Part shown: positions 28,101 to 43,100 of the stretch, in pieces
How positions within the stretch are numbered: the first letter of the stretch is position 1
Layout: every line of letters begins with the position of its first letter
Assembly: GCF_017591425.1 (NCBI RefSeq)
Contig: NW_024466004.1
Coordinates: 35,094,501-35,158,500, forward strand
DNA from: Ochotona curzoniae
Taxonomy: Eukaryota > Chordata > Mammalia > Lagomorpha > Ochotonidae
Reading direction: 5' to 3'
DNA: 64,000 bases
Made by a program: the position numbers and the translations under genes
Notes under the pieces: generated by a model
Database searches by the model: none
Seen by the model: the letters and a program-made list of their open reading frames with translations, nothing else
Told to the model about the DNA's origin: nothing

Positions 28101-31100
28101 TGGGTAGTTAACAACAGTTACATCCAATATAATGGCAATGGTGAAAAAAAAAAAGCCTCAAACTCTCACTTTTGAAAGTATCATAAATTTGCTACCATCC
28201 TTATTATTCAAGATCTCATGATATTTCAACACAAATTAACACTATATGTCAAATCTAAGATACATAAGTATTTTCAAGTATTTCTGAAATAATGATTTTG
28301 TTACAGAAGATGCCATGTCAAAACTAGTATGTTTTGCCACTTACTGTGATACAAAAAAATAGCATTGTAGCTTATAACGGAAGCATGAAATCTATAAAAC
28401 AGACCAGCGGGGTACGCTAGCAGCTAAAGTCCTTGCCTTGCACACACTAGGATCCCATATTGGCGCTGGTTCTGTCCCCAGTGACTACTGCTTCCCTTCC
28501 AGCTCCCATCCTTCGCCTGGGAAAGCAGTCAAGGATGGCCCAAAGCCTTGGGACCCTGCACATGTATGGGAGACCTGGAAGAAGCTCTAGGCTCCTGGCT
28601 TCGGATTAGCTTTGCTCCAACCATTGCAACCACTTGGGGAGTGAATCATCGGACGGAAGATCTTCCTCTGTCTCTCTCCCCTCCTCTTCTCTATATATCT
28701 GACTTTCCAACATAAAAAAATAAATAAATCTTTTAAAAACAAAAAAAACCTGTAAAACACTAATCCTGAAACAACTTGAAAAAAACCTACTAATTCTAAG
28801 TCAAAAATACTCACGCTTTTCAGTTAATGCCACTTCACAAATCTCTTTCAATCGTATTATTAAAAGCTGATCAGCCACCACAAGAACACGACAAATAAAA
28901 TCCACATTTTGAGATTCTACCAAAAAAAAAGAAAAATCAAGTGATTACTTTATTACATCACACCCAGTAAGAAAAGTTTGAATTAATATACACAGTAGAG
29001 AGAAAATTACAATGATTTTCTAAATGCTGAATTAGCAACTATCCTAAAAAGTATATCAAAATATTTCTACTTCTTAGATAAAAGGCTAGAAAATAACACA
29101 CCATCAAACGCCCAACATAAGCAACATAAAGTGATAGTTTCTAGAATGTCTGACTAGTTACAGTTTACTGTATTAGAGAAACATTTCTCAAACAGAAGAA
29201 GTAGTCAAATCTCAACATCTTTACACACACAAATACTCTTATGTACTATGTAGATCGGTAGGCACACAGACACACACATACTGAAGTAGAAAACAGTTTC
29301 TTTTTAAATGCTGGACTAGTGAAATCAAGGAAATGATAAACTAAAACCTTTTCAAATTCCTTTCCTCCATAAAAGCAATGAGAAAACTATCAAAAATTGT
29401 CAAGATCATTTTTGTCAGAATTATGGATATTAGTCCAAGACTTATAACACCCTGGGGCATGTTTACTCAAGAAAGCTGGTAATATTAATGAAAACAATAA
29501 ATTGCAGATTTTCTTATTCAGAATTTTCTCTTCCTTCCTACACAGCAGTATAAGATGCAGCATCTCTAAACCCAACATTCAACACATAAAACGCTCCAAA
29601 GTCCAAAATTTGCTAGGTTCACATCAAGAGGAAAATTCTATGTTGATCTAATGTGATCAAAGTGCTATCATACTAAACATATTCTACCAAATTACCTCCA
29701 GAATATCTGTAAATAAATTTCTCATTTATAATTGAGTCCAGCCCCCATATGCTCATTATGAAATAAATATCACAAAATTTTAAAAATTCACAATAGGAAA
29801 TAATTCCTCTTTCAAGTCTTTCAAGTAACAGAAACCTAACCTGTACTGAAAACTGACAAGTCATAACTACAGTGAAAGCAAGCAGCCAATCAGCCATGGA
29901 GGAGGAGGAACAACGAAGAACTACCATCATTATCCTGTCTGGTTGTTCCTTGGAAATCCCACTAGAAGGGCCCACTTCTTTTGACCTAATTCAAAGTTAG
30001 GCTGATGAGAACTGAAAACAACAGGCAGCAACTGAGTAATACTGAGGTTACCTAAGATAACAGTAGTTTTAACAAATATCCAACTGACAGCTAAAACAAA
30101 CAATAAAGAAACAATTTAAAAATAAAAGCTGTGGAATGTGATATTGTGAGGAACTGAATTTTTGTAGCCCCCTCAAAAATGACATGATGAAGCCCTAATG
30201 CCACTGTGGCTGTGTTTGCAGTGAGTACCTCTAAGGATACAATTAAGGTTAAATGAGGTCCCAGAGGAAGGGTCACAACTGATTGGGGTAGAGTCCTCTC
30301 AGGGGACACAAGTGAGTGCCAGGATAAGAGCAAAACAAAACAAAACAAAACAAAAAAGTTGTCAAAATATCCTCTCGAAAATTTGGCTCTCAGAAACATT
30401 TAACATATGGCATTTCATTTACAACATCTGGAGTGGACTACAAAGGTGGTACATATTTTGGCATTGTTTTTGTTTCTTAAAACGTTGTTAGGCAGAAAGA
30501 GAGAAACAGAGGGAGAGATCTTCCACCCATTGGTTCACTTTTCAAATGGCCACAATGCCTGGGGCTGGACTAGGCCACACTGAAAAGCTTGGACTCCAAC
30601 ACGGTCTCCTACACGAGTGGCAAGAAGTCCAACTAGTTAATGGGATCATCTTCTGCATTTTCCAGGTACATTAACAAGTTGGATCAGAAGAACAGCACCT
30701 AGCACTCTGATATACACGTGGCAGCTGACACTTCAATATGGGATGCTGAGGCTGCATGCAGCTGTTTAACCTATGTACAAAACATCAGTTCCTACTCAGG
30801 AATCTGAAAACTTTAAAGGTGTTCCTGTGACTCTAGCCACAGAAACATGGAGAGATATTGCACATATTCAGACAGAATTTAGAAGGCTCCAACTCTTATT
30901 TCTGGCTTATGATGAGGTTCTGCACAGCTAGAAATAAAAGCTAAAAGCAGATTCATAACCAGCCTGCCTGAACATTAATAATGTAACCACAACACAGAAA
31001 GAGAACCTCTAGGCAAAGATCAGGAGATATGAATGGTTCTAAGCCTTTCAGAAAGTTCTGTGCAACTATTAGCTGATCCTAAACTAACCAAGCAGAAAGT

Positions 31101-34100
31101 TCAGAAACCAAACGTAACAAAGAACACAGAATTTACAGAATTACTTCAGAAAAGCCATTAAACAAACAGTAACAAAAAAATCCTAAGGACATGGGAGAAC
31201 TTGACTTCTTAGTTTTACATTATTGAAATGTCCAATTATCAACAAAAATATTACAAAAGATGCAGAGATGTAATGAAAAAGGCAAATATGGCTCGCATGC
31301 AGGGGAAAAGACAGCCAACAGAACTGTCCCTGAGGAAATCAAGAGGAGGGACATATTAGACAATGTTTAAATAAGTTATTTTAAATATATACAAAGAGCC
31401 AAAGAAAAGTGCACATTAAAGTCTCATTATGTCCAGAACATCAGTGAAAAGATACAAAGTAATGACCAGCTGAGATTATCCAATGAAAGGATTAGGAAAA
31501 AAACGGAGATGAAAAGTAATAAAGGATAAGAGACTTGTGGAACATCATTAACCCTATCGAGATACATATGGGGGATTCAGAAGGAGAAAAAAAAGTGTAG
31601 GAAGAACATCTTCAGGAACAGTGGATGAAAATTCCTCACATATGATGAAAAACAGGAATCTACCCATCTGAAAATCACAATAACCTCCACAATTTTTCAC
31701 AATATGGAGTTTTTTCTTTTAATCCCCAACACACAGCTGCAGCTAAAAACTAATGGTTAAATGAATACCACAGAACATTGTTAATACACAAATAACTAAA
31801 GATACCTACTTACTGAAACTTGGTAGTTTGCTTGACAAAGTAAACAAATGTACTCCTCAGAAATTTTGGTTCAGGCCAATACAATGGTACAACTCACTAA
31901 TCCTCTGCTTTATGGTAACAGCATCCCATATGGGCACCAGTCCAAGTCCCAGCTGTACCACTTCTGACCAGCTCCCTGCCTATGACCTGAGAAAGCAGTG
32001 GAGGACCACCCAAAGCCTTGGACCCCTGCATCCACACAGGAGATCCTGGCTCTTGGCTTTGGAACAGTTCAGCTCGGGCCAGTGTGACCACTTGGGGAAT
32101 ATACCAGCAGACATAAGACCTTCTGTCCCTCTTCTCTCTAAAATCCGCCTTTCAAAAATAGATAAATAAATAAATACTAACCAAAAAAGAAATTCTGGTT
32201 TAGTTCCTAGTCTATGTCTTTCACATTTGACAGGTTAGCACAGGGTGGAGAGGAGTACATACAGTTAAGAAAGAACTTATGAAGAATATTTTTAAAAATA
32301 TTCTTGCTTGATCATTGATCAATATAAACTGCAGAAGTCATGGAAAATGGAATGGCCAAATTAACAATTAAATATATTTTTGAAGGGTTCATTTTAAAGA
32401 TTTATTTTTTTATTATTTTTTTCATTGGAAAGGCAGATATACAGAGAGGAGAGACAGAGAGGAAGATCTTCCGTCCGATGATTCACTCCCCAAGTGAGCG
32501 CAACGGGCCGATACTATGCCGATCCAAAGCCAGGAGCCTCTTCCGGGTCTCCCACGCGGGTGCAGGGTCCCAAAGCTTTGGGCCGTCCTCGACTGCTTTC
32601 CCAGGCCACAGGCAGGGAGCTGGAAGGGAAGAGGGGCTGCCGGGATTAGAACTGGTGCCCATATGGGATCCCGGGCGTGCTAGGCGAGGACCTTTAACCA
32701 CTTGCGCCACCGCGCCGGGCCCTGAAGGGTTCATTTTCATGGGTCATGAAAATTTCTTTTTCTGTTTCTTCCCTGTCATAAATTGTTTCTACTGCTTATT
32801 CTAACTCAAGACTATTGACAGATTATTGAGTAGAACCTGAAGAACCAAATGATTCATGCTGATGAAATTATTCTGTTAAATGCAGTACAGATAAAATATC
32901 TTGTTATTTATACCTTTAACCATCATTGCTTCATCAGTATAGAGGTAGTCCAAAACAACTTTCAGAATTTCAGAATGTATTGGCATTTCCAGGGCTGCAC
33001 AACTGGAAGCCTAAAGAAAAAGAAAGGAAATAATCAAATAAACTATTACCATATTCTAGTTTAGTTTATTCAAATGAAAAACAGTAAACAAGAAATCATA
33101 TTAAAAACAGAATTTACAATGTTCATAAAAACCAAGATAAAATGAGATATATTCACTTTTAAAACATCTTTTCATATTGAAGACAAAGAAAAACTCTGAA
33201 AACAAGAAACACACTGGTGTTCCCACAACATCTGAAATTAATGGGAAAATTCTGTAGCTTTTTAGCAACAATTTTAGCTTCTAAATATAATCTTCCAGCA
33301 GACTTTAGCATAAAGTTTAATACAATAAAAAACTAAACTAAAAATCAAATTCTAACTTCACAAAAATAAACAATAGTAATCAGTTTATGCAGTTTCTCTT
33401 AAGATCTTACCTCAATCCATGAGCTACTCAGCATGCTATGAAAATATTCTGAAAGAAAATTAACTGCAGTAAGAATACTGAAGCAATAAAAAAGTAAATA
33501 AATCAGTAGCAAACAAAATGGGTACCTACCAAGTCTAGCACAAAGAACACATTTATGACAAGGAAATTCCTTTCCATCCACTGATTTCATGGTTACATCA
33601 CAGAGAAATGAACTACAAGAAAAATATTTAATTGAAGCATGCACCATTTCTTTATAAATTCAGCAAAAGAGTACCTTTGTTACAGTATCTGCCTTAACAA
33701 GATTCTATTGGTTTCTAGATTTTCTTAAAATTGTGGGTGATAGGGAAGCTTGTGGTAGAACCAGAGGAGGGAGCTGTCAGCCTATTCAGCAGGGCCAGAA
33801 ACAACTGGGGACTGCACGGGGACTGCAGGGCAGCAGTTGATAAGGGCCTGGGCCACTAGGCCAGGCGGAAATGCAGACATGGTTTTGCTGGACCATCCTT
33901 TCTGTTGTTGGAACATCTGTAATTATGGTTTCTTTAGTTATAAAGCCCCCTGGTGCACAAAAAATAAACAAAGAAATAAAAATTTAAAAAACATCGTGGG
34001 TTGCACTTAATCCTCTTCCACCTCAGAGGAGATAGGTAATGAGTCTTAAAAGCAAAACTATGGGAAAAGTGAACTGGATAATGAAAAATACTCAAAAGCC

Positions 34101-37100
34101 TATCTTCTCATTTGCTTTTTTATCTCAGTCAACATGTTACTAAAGCAAAAGGAAGTATTATATTTGAAGCTCTAGTTTACTTACTCAAACAACTATTTCT
34201 GTGTCAAGCCACCTCCACAATTTCCATTCCCCTTCGGTTATCACTTATAAAATCCAAATGCCTATACTCAAAACTATTACTAACAAGCATAAGTAGGATG
34301 GTATGTTTAGTATTGAAAAGATTTATACTCAAGAGAATAGCATCATCATCATGAAAATGTATAGTTTGGTTTTCAGGCAAATATTTTCTACTCAGAATAA
34401 GACATAAAATCCAAACAAGTAAAAAAAATTTCTCTCTTCCACAGAAAGTAACTAGACAGTATCAATATCACTCAAAATCTTATTGGGCAGTTAACATTTT
34501 ATCCATTATTTCAACAGTCTAACTCCCCAAAATGAAGTCTAGAAAAGGTAAGAGGACAACTGTCTATACATTCACTTCATATGTGTATGAGACAAGCTCT
34601 ATTTCCACACTTCCAAGATCAAAACCTAGATACAAAAAATTTAACCCTCATTTTCCAACTTACCATTTTTTCTGACTTAACTTCAGTTTGTTACCAGTTT
34701 TCTTGGCAACGACATTAATTTTCTCATTTTCAAATCGAACTCCATCCAACCTATCAAGAACAGGTAAAAGTTAAGAATTCGTGGGTAAATTAAAATCAAC
34801 AAAATAAACAAGTATTCAACAATAACTATATGTCTGAAAGAATCATGCTATTTTCTAGAAATATATCTGTAAAATCTTCCTCCAAGAAAAATCTTTTTTC
34901 TTCAATTTTTAAAAAAGATTTATAGATTTTTAATTAAAAGGCAGAATTACAAAGAGAAAAGGAGAGAGAAAATGGAGAGATCTTCCATTTGTTGATTCAC
35001 TCCCCAAATGCCTGCAAAAGGCAGAACTGGGCCATCCAAAGCAAGGAGCCAAAAGCTTTTTCGGGATCTCCCACATGGGTTCAGGCCCCCAAGCACTTAA
35101 TCACTTCTGCTGTTTTTCCCAGACACAGTAGCAGACAGCTGAATCAGAAGCAGAGTAGCCAGAACTTAAACAAGCACCCATATCGGATGATGGCACAACA
35201 GGCAAAAGCTTAGCCTACTATGCCTCAGTACCAACTCCATCTTCAATTTTAATTTGTATTTAAAACAGACATTCTTGACCATCCTCCCCCTCCCCCAAAG
35301 AAAGTAAAACCTAATCAAAGTCATGGCATGAAGTTATATTACATTTTAAATAGAAAACACATTATAAACTACTCCCTCTTCCTATTGCTATAGCTAAGGT
35401 TATGCTGCCACAAACAACATAAATGCCTTCAAATGAGAAAAAATTCTAGGAGTCAGCACTGTGGCACAACAAGTAAGCTACTACTTCCACTACCAGCATC
35501 TCACATCTGAGAGCTTGTTTAAGTGCTGGCTACTCTGTTTCTGATGCAGCTTTCCTCTAAGGTGCCTGGAAAGGCAGCAGATGACCCAAAGGGTGGAGGT
35601 CTTAGCTCCTGTTTTAGGCCTAGCTCAGACTTAGCTACTGCAGCCATTTCAAAGGTGAATTAGCTCTCTCCATTTCTCCCTCTCTGCTGATATGTCTTTC
35701 CAGTAAACACATAAACCTTTTAAAAAGACAGAAGAATCTGGCTTACAATGTTACAGACATTGTTAGGCACTTTACACATGCTGTTAAGACAAAATACTAT
35801 CAACAATACAAATTGATTATCATCCCCATCATTTTATAAAGAAACTGAAGTTCATGTGCAACTTGTCGCAGCTTGTAATAGGAGACCTAGCACGCATATA
35901 CTGTATAAATCTCAAAGAACTTCCCAGCATATTACATTTCTTGCCATTCCACATCTCTGCTACACACTGACAACATAATGTGCTGAAACCCACTAATGTT
36001 CTAGTTAAAACAGCCCAACAGGGCCCGGCGCGGTGGCGCAAGTGGTTAAAGGTCCTCGCCTTGCACACCCGGGATCCCATATGGGTGCCGGTTCTAATCC
36101 CGGCAGCCCCGCTTCCCTTCCAGCTCCCTGCCCGTGGCCTGGGAAAGCAGTCGAAGACGGCCCAAAGCTTTGGGACCCTGCACCCGCGTGGGAGACCCGG
36201 AAGAGGCTCCTGGCTTCGGATCGGCATAGTATCGGCCCGTTGCGCTCACTTGGGGAGTGAATCATTGGACGGAAGATCTTCCTCTCTGTCTCTCCTCTCT
36301 GTATATCTGCCTTTCCAATGAAAAAAATAATAATAAAAATAAATCTTTAAAAAAAAAAAAACAGCCCAACAGATTGTTGGAAAATTCAGACAGAATGTAT
36401 CTGTGTACCTCAGGCTTCAAAAGAAGAGGGTAGACAGGAGAGGGAAACAGTGGGAGAGGACAGACAGGAAGCAGTAGGGGATAAAAAGAAAGCAAAGCAA
36501 ACAGGAGCAAATATTGAAAAGGAAGACTTTCTGGCGTAGGCATACTAAAAGATAGCAAGGAAGTCATACCTACTACTCAAATTGCTGAAGCCAAACTTCT
36601 TTGCAACATTTTGCAACATTTTTACAGGATCATCTTCTCCAAAACCTTTTCCTTTCTTAGAAGATTTTGGTTTGCTCTTCTGCCTTTCAGTAACTGTCTG
36701 AGCTTGATTATTTTCAAACATTTCTAATGTTGACTTTCGATTATCATCAGAATGACCATTCATTTTATTTACACGAGAATGCAAAATACCCTGATACTCT
36801 TCTGGTTTTTTGTTTAAGTACATTCTTGGTTTGAATCCATGAGTTAAAAAGTCACAAGTATCTGTATATGTGAACTGTAAAAGATATTCGAACAAGTCAG
36901 GATGAACCTTTTCGACCACAAAAAGAGGGCATCCTGCAGAATCTTCATCTTTTCGGTAAATATCTGTAAATTCCAATGTAGCGCCATCCGAGAGAAACAA
37001 TTTTTGAAAAAAATCAGAACGGACTGCCAAAATATATTTATGTGCAGGGAAGATTCTATTGCCAACTTGAAATGTCACATCGTGAATACTGTCCATTTCA

Positions 37101-40100
37101 TCTGTTTCCCTCAACAGTTTGCCAAATTCCTCAAAAAAGGATGATGAAGACACAGCTGGAATTTCATAAAGGCTAGAAATGAAATAAAAATTCATTTTTA
37201 TTTCTGAATAGAAACAATTATCCCCAACCAATTCTCCTTTTCAAGTGTAGTATTCATGACAATTAGAAAATTTAAATTCCAGTTCCTAAAATATGAGAAC
37301 AGTGCAGCCATATAGATATACTTTCTATAGTCTCTTTTGTATGTATGCTTCTCAAACAAAAATGATAAAAATTAAGCATTCCTTTAGAAAAAAGCATTAA
37401 TTTCTACAAGGAGATGCTAGAATAAAAATTTAAATGGCTGTTTCACAAAATTAAGTCATTAAACATGTAACTGAGAACATTAAAGAATGACATAAAAATG
37501 TATTTCTCAATCTTTTTCTTTTTTCTTTTTTTTTTTATTTTACAAGTACAGAAAACCAAATGAACAGAAACTGCAAATATGTTAGACAGTAGAGAGGAGC
37601 AGGCCTGCTCTCTCAGTATTACTGAGGAATGTAACAGGTAGAGGGGGGTCACCACTGTTTGCATTGGACTATGAGGCTTCCCAGTGTTATACAGAGAAGC
37701 CAGCATGGGCAATCACCCTGCCCCAGGACTTCTGCCCTCTTAACTGTCTACTAATGTGACAGGGACATTTGGACTAGATACCGTCCTATAGATGGTCTCA
37801 TACCAACTTTTTTTTGTCAATGCTGATCACATTCAAGTTAGAAAACCCTAAAAACTTCCCAGAAAATAGTTATAATGCATTTCTTAAAGTCTGAGAATAC
37901 AAACTACATCATGAAGCACTAAAGACAAATCTTCTGTGTGTACACATATGTACCCTCAATATTTTCAGCAAATATCATTGTTACAAACTAAAGGGAATAC
38001 AAGTCATATCCAGGATAACACACTTTACCTTAAGAGTTATCCTACTAACATATTTGCTTATCTAAATCTCTATAACACTAAAAGCCCTTATATTAAATTT
38101 TCACAAGAAGCTACAGCAAACAATATAAAACACTAAGTGATCATTCCACATAAAAGTGAAAGTTAACACATACGACATACCTTGTTTTAGGGTCTGACTG
38201 CAGTATTGCAAAGTTACATCCACTTGGATCTGTGCTGACACTAACAGCTCTATGGGCAAAAGTGATTTTCTCAAGCCGAATTCTTTCATATACAGTATTT
38301 GTATCAGAAGTACAAGACAAATCTGAGGAGGAATTATGAATGCTTGATAAAATCTCTGTTAGAAAGAAAAAAATAGCATTAATTAAGTCCTTACTGAAAT
38401 AGTTAACTGGATTTGAGAGTAACCAGAACAGGAAAACAATTGGGAGAATACGGAAATTTTTTATACATATGAAGTCCTTTTGAAGAACTGTATCTTCTCC
38501 CTCTTCATCACACAAATTTTACACTCTATATACTGGTTCTTTTAAGGGGAACTTTCGGTCAACCAGTTCTCAATTATGGATAATTCTGTCTTTCAACAAC
38601 CACATCTTCCATTCTGCAACCAAACTTAAACTTGTAAGTTCTTCAATCTGCATTAAAAACATACATCCTTAATGTCTTCATAATCTATTTATTTGCTTCC
38701 TCCCTTTCTTGGATTTATTCAAATATCTGTGTGAACATACTGTGCTAAATAAACAAATGTATATGAGCCATGTGTGTGACACAGAGACCATCAATCCATC
38801 CCTAGTAATACAGTAGTGAACAGTAGTCATGTCCTTAAACTCATAGAGTACACAGTCTAGCAAGGATAACAAGTATTAGAGAAACAATTCTATCCTTCCA
38901 TGTCAAATAAAGACCATGAAAATAAAGCATATGCTAGTTTCACACAGACATGAAATTTATTTGTAAAGAAATGATTCCTGTTGATACTGTGAATAGTTTT
39001 TAAAGTAAGAAAAGAATGGATACAAAAGGCCACTTGGGATGTTACTCAACCTCTAAAAAAGAATAGAAATGATCTGGATTAAGACTGTCAAAAATCAATC
39101 TGGAGGAAAGTGGAAAATTTTCTGAAACATCTGAGACAGAAGTAACAAACCTGGTACTTGATTGGCTGGTTGGGGGAAGAATATGGGTACTGAACATAAT
39201 AACTACCTGCCAAGAAAACACTGGGAAGCAGATGCAGGAGCATGAGATCATGAATGCAGTTTAAGATTAGAAGACATGTTAAGACACAGTTCTAAAAACT
39301 TCCAATATTTACAAGGCAAAATCAGGTGCTGGGGACTTAAATTTACCCTGTAACTGTCTTAGCAGGCATTAGTTATCTGCTCTCCATGCTGAGGAATTCC
39401 AGCTTCTAAATATTTTGCATGCAATATTAATACTTATCTCTGTGGACTACAATTACATACATGTCTATTGCCCTTAAATGTTTATAAGTAACTGAAGACA
39501 GAAGGCCAACTTAGATATTTCTATCATTAAAGTCTCATCCTGTATCAAGTATATTGTAAAGCCATTCTAAATGTGTACACATTTAAACAATCTATAAGGG
39601 GATAGAGTTGTAACTTACCAGTAAATTAGCAAAAACTCATTCCCTTGCTGCTTTATGATTTTCATGAAAATATTTAAAATTTTTCAGGTAACCAGACACA
39701 CTTCTTTAACATTTACTAATTTACTCATTTAACAGTTAACTTAATAATGAACTAACATATATCAGGACATATGTCAAATGCTAAACACACAGAATAGGCA
39801 GTTTTTTACATCACTGAATTATAGCCCAACGGGACACTGGCATTAAACTAATCACAATGACAGAATGAAAAAGAGTAAAAACGTAATACTTGATTAGCTT
39901 TAACGATACTTATCAAATTAAAGGTTAACTGAAAGGCTGTCTACATACATATATGAACTGACCTTTCTTTTCAGAACTCTTTCTTTTTTCTTCAAACCAT
40001 TTCCCTTTAAATCCTTCCCCATCTTGCGTGACAAGGAGAATTTCATTTCTATTTAAAGCAATGTCAGAAATGAAGACTTGGCGTGGATAAGCCCAACGAC

Positions 40101-43100
40101 ATTGCTTCAGAGAACTGCTTACTGATCTCCAGCAAAACACCTAAAACAAAATTAAATCACATCAGGAAATAAAACATAACCACCAAAATCTAAAATCTAG
40201 ACATATTACCCAAATAAAAGTTCTAATAAGTGTCAATGATCATTCTTCCACAGAAAGGACATTAAAAAAGTGGCTTTAAAAAACTATCTTGGGACCAGCT
40301 CTGTGGAATATCAAGAAACCACTTGCAGTGTCAGCATCCCTTATGGACACCAGTTCATGTCCTGGCTGCTCCACTAACAACCCAGCTCCGCAGTAATGTG
40401 TCTGCGAAAGCACTGGAAAATGGCAACCAGTACTTGGGTCCCTGCACTCAGAAACTCCAAAGAATCCCTGGAGTTCTGGCTTCTATTTGGCCCAGCTCCA
40501 GCCATTGCAGCCATTAGGTGAGTGAACAAATGGATGGAATTTCACTGTCTCTCTATGTCTCTCTCTACTTTTGATTTTCAAGTATAAATCTTATTTTAAA
40601 AACTTCATTTTTCTTAAAGTGAATCTTAAAATTGTAATTTAGTTTTAAAAGTAGCTTGTGAATGACAAATGTCTTTACAGAAAACAATTACAAAGGAGGT
40701 ATATGTTAGCTAATTCAGTTAAATCAATTTATACTATGCCCATTATATCTAAACATCAGAGTGTACTCCACACCTATGTTTAATTATTATTTTTTAAATG
40801 TATGTATTTTTATTTGAAAGTCAGATTTACAGAGAAAAGATTCAATCAAAAGCCAGGAACTAGGAGTCAGCAGCTTCTCTGGGTCTCCACGGGTGCAAGG
40901 TCCCAAGAAATTGACCATCCTTGGCTGCTTTCTCAGGCCATAAGCAGGAAGCTGAAGCAAAAGTAGAGCAGCGTGGACATGTACAGGTGCTCATATGCCA
41001 TGCACTTACTGTCAGGTAGAAGATCTGTTTGTTGAGCTACCATACCAGCCCTAACGTAGTTATGCTTTTTAATTAAAATATTATTTCAAAGTAATTACTG
41101 AAAAGTGGAGATAAATATCAAAATAAACAAGAGAAGGCTGCCATTGTTTTATCATTTTTTACATTTCTTTAATGTCTGGCTTAATAGAAGACATTTGAAA
41201 TTCATTCTGTTCCACATTCAGTTCATTGTGCATTCATCTAGTACATAGCCTCCAGAAAGCTCAAATGTACACCATGAGAATATGGAATCGAAAAAGTGAA
41301 CTTAGTACTTATACATTAAAAAAAAGTACAGCTTAACTAAGGAATACTGTGCAACATCTCTGAAATACAGACTCCATACTAATTAATGTTGGATGTCAAA
41401 AAACAAAGTTTGGAAACAAATATATTTTTTTTAAATTTTTTTATATTTTTGACAATCTTTACATAGTTAATTAGGGTAAAAAGGTTCAAGGACTATAGGG
41501 AAGTGGGTAAGATTATTATTTCCATATTGGGAAACAAATATCTTCAACATAGTAATATATTTGCATTTTATCAGGTCTCTTACATTATCAACTGAGACTA
41601 CAGTACTACACTTCTGCATAAATATGATATTTACCCTTCCAGCACCATCCATTGCAAGAATGCAAATTTTTTGACCCCCATTCTCTTTCAAATGTTCAGG
41701 ATCAACCTTATATTCCATACGACCACCAGACACAAGAATCTTTTTCAAGTTCAGCTGCCTGGGTAGAAAAAAAATTCTAGAGTTACATTTTGCCTAAAAC
41801 ACATATGTTATAATTCTTAAAAATTACTATTTAAACAATAACTTATAGGCACTTATGTGAAAATGTGAAGTAAAACCATTGAGTCATTGGTATCCGTAGA
41901 CTTTCTTTTCCACAAACATTCCCTTCAAAGGTGGCCATTTCTAAGGAAAGTCTTTCCCACTCCAATATCTGTTCACATGAACATTACATATCTAAACCCC
42001 ACTTGTTACTACACACATTGACTATGGAACTTAAGTAACTTGTAAGGATAATAACCTCCTAAGTGTATCAGCATTTTAACAGAAAAGAAAATCTTCAAAG
42101 CTCAAAGTGAAATAGAAATGCTAAATTTGAAATATGGTCAATCTTAAATACATAATTTACCATGAATTATCTCAATTGCTTAATTAGCCACACAGTTTAA
42201 TTATACCTATTATCTGATGTGCATAGCACTGTAAAACCTGCCTGCTGCTACTCTAATCGTGGGCCTCATTTTCAGACAGTTTGAAAGCATTAAAGAAATT
42301 CAGAACTATCATGTCATAACTTACTCTATAATAAAGTAATTTTCATGTGAAAGTTTGGATATAATTTATGCTTATGGAATGTACTGTCAATGTTGACTAA
42401 AAACACAACCTAATATGCCAAAAACCACCTCATGTTACGAAAAAACTAATCAATTGTAACAAAACATATTTTGGGCGGCAGGTGCAGTGGCCTAGGACGT
42501 TAGACTTCACACCTGTAGTGCCAGCACCTCATATAGACAACAACTGGAGTCCTGGTTGCTCCGTTTCCAACCCAGCTCCTTGCTTATCGCTTAGGAAAGC
42601 AGAGGAGAATGGCTCAAATCCTTAGGACCATACCCCCACATGGGAGATCTGGAAGAGGTTCCTGGTTTCTGACTTTAAATCAAACCAGCTCCGGTCACTG
42701 TGACCAGTTTCAGAGTGACCCATTAGATGAAAGGATCTTTCTCTCTCTTTAACTCTGCCTTTCCAACAAAAATAAATCTTAAAAACAAAATCATTACTTC
42801 ATAGTTTAACACTGAAATATTATCTATAATTGATGTCAAAATAAACTTTCTAATTGATTGGCACAGAGGTAGTTTGGGACAAACTGATATTTGGCATTTT
42901 CAGCTCATGAGCTAACTTCATAAATGGAATCTATTTAAGAAGTTATAGTCTCGGGCCCAGAGTGATGGCGCACTGGTTAAGGTCCTCGCCTTGCACGCCC
43001 AGCATCCCTTATGGGTGCCAGTTCTAATCCCGGCAGCCCCGCTTCCCATCCAGCTCCCTGCCTGTGGCCTGGGAAAGCAGTCAAGGATGGCCCAAAGCTT

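Larger units (their letters stand above)
38356..39962. other. IBTK: Intron between coding exons 9 and 10
   Basis: AT-rich with probable L2 remnants near 38770-38890 and 39718-39795; otherwise nothing recognised. Confidence 0.5.

Noticed and set aside
32340..32804. 154-residue open frame through the SINE at 32394-32722
   Set aside because: It reads across a young CSINE; the inverted SINE at 36022 gives an almost identical translation, so it reflects repeat sequence, not a gene.
36022..36095. tRNA gene
   Set aside because: The tRNA-like head with A and B box resemblance belongs to the CSINE, which continues into its body and tail.
35829..36227. 132-residue minus-strand open frame
   Set aside because: Antisense read of the young CSINE at 36022 plus flanking intron.
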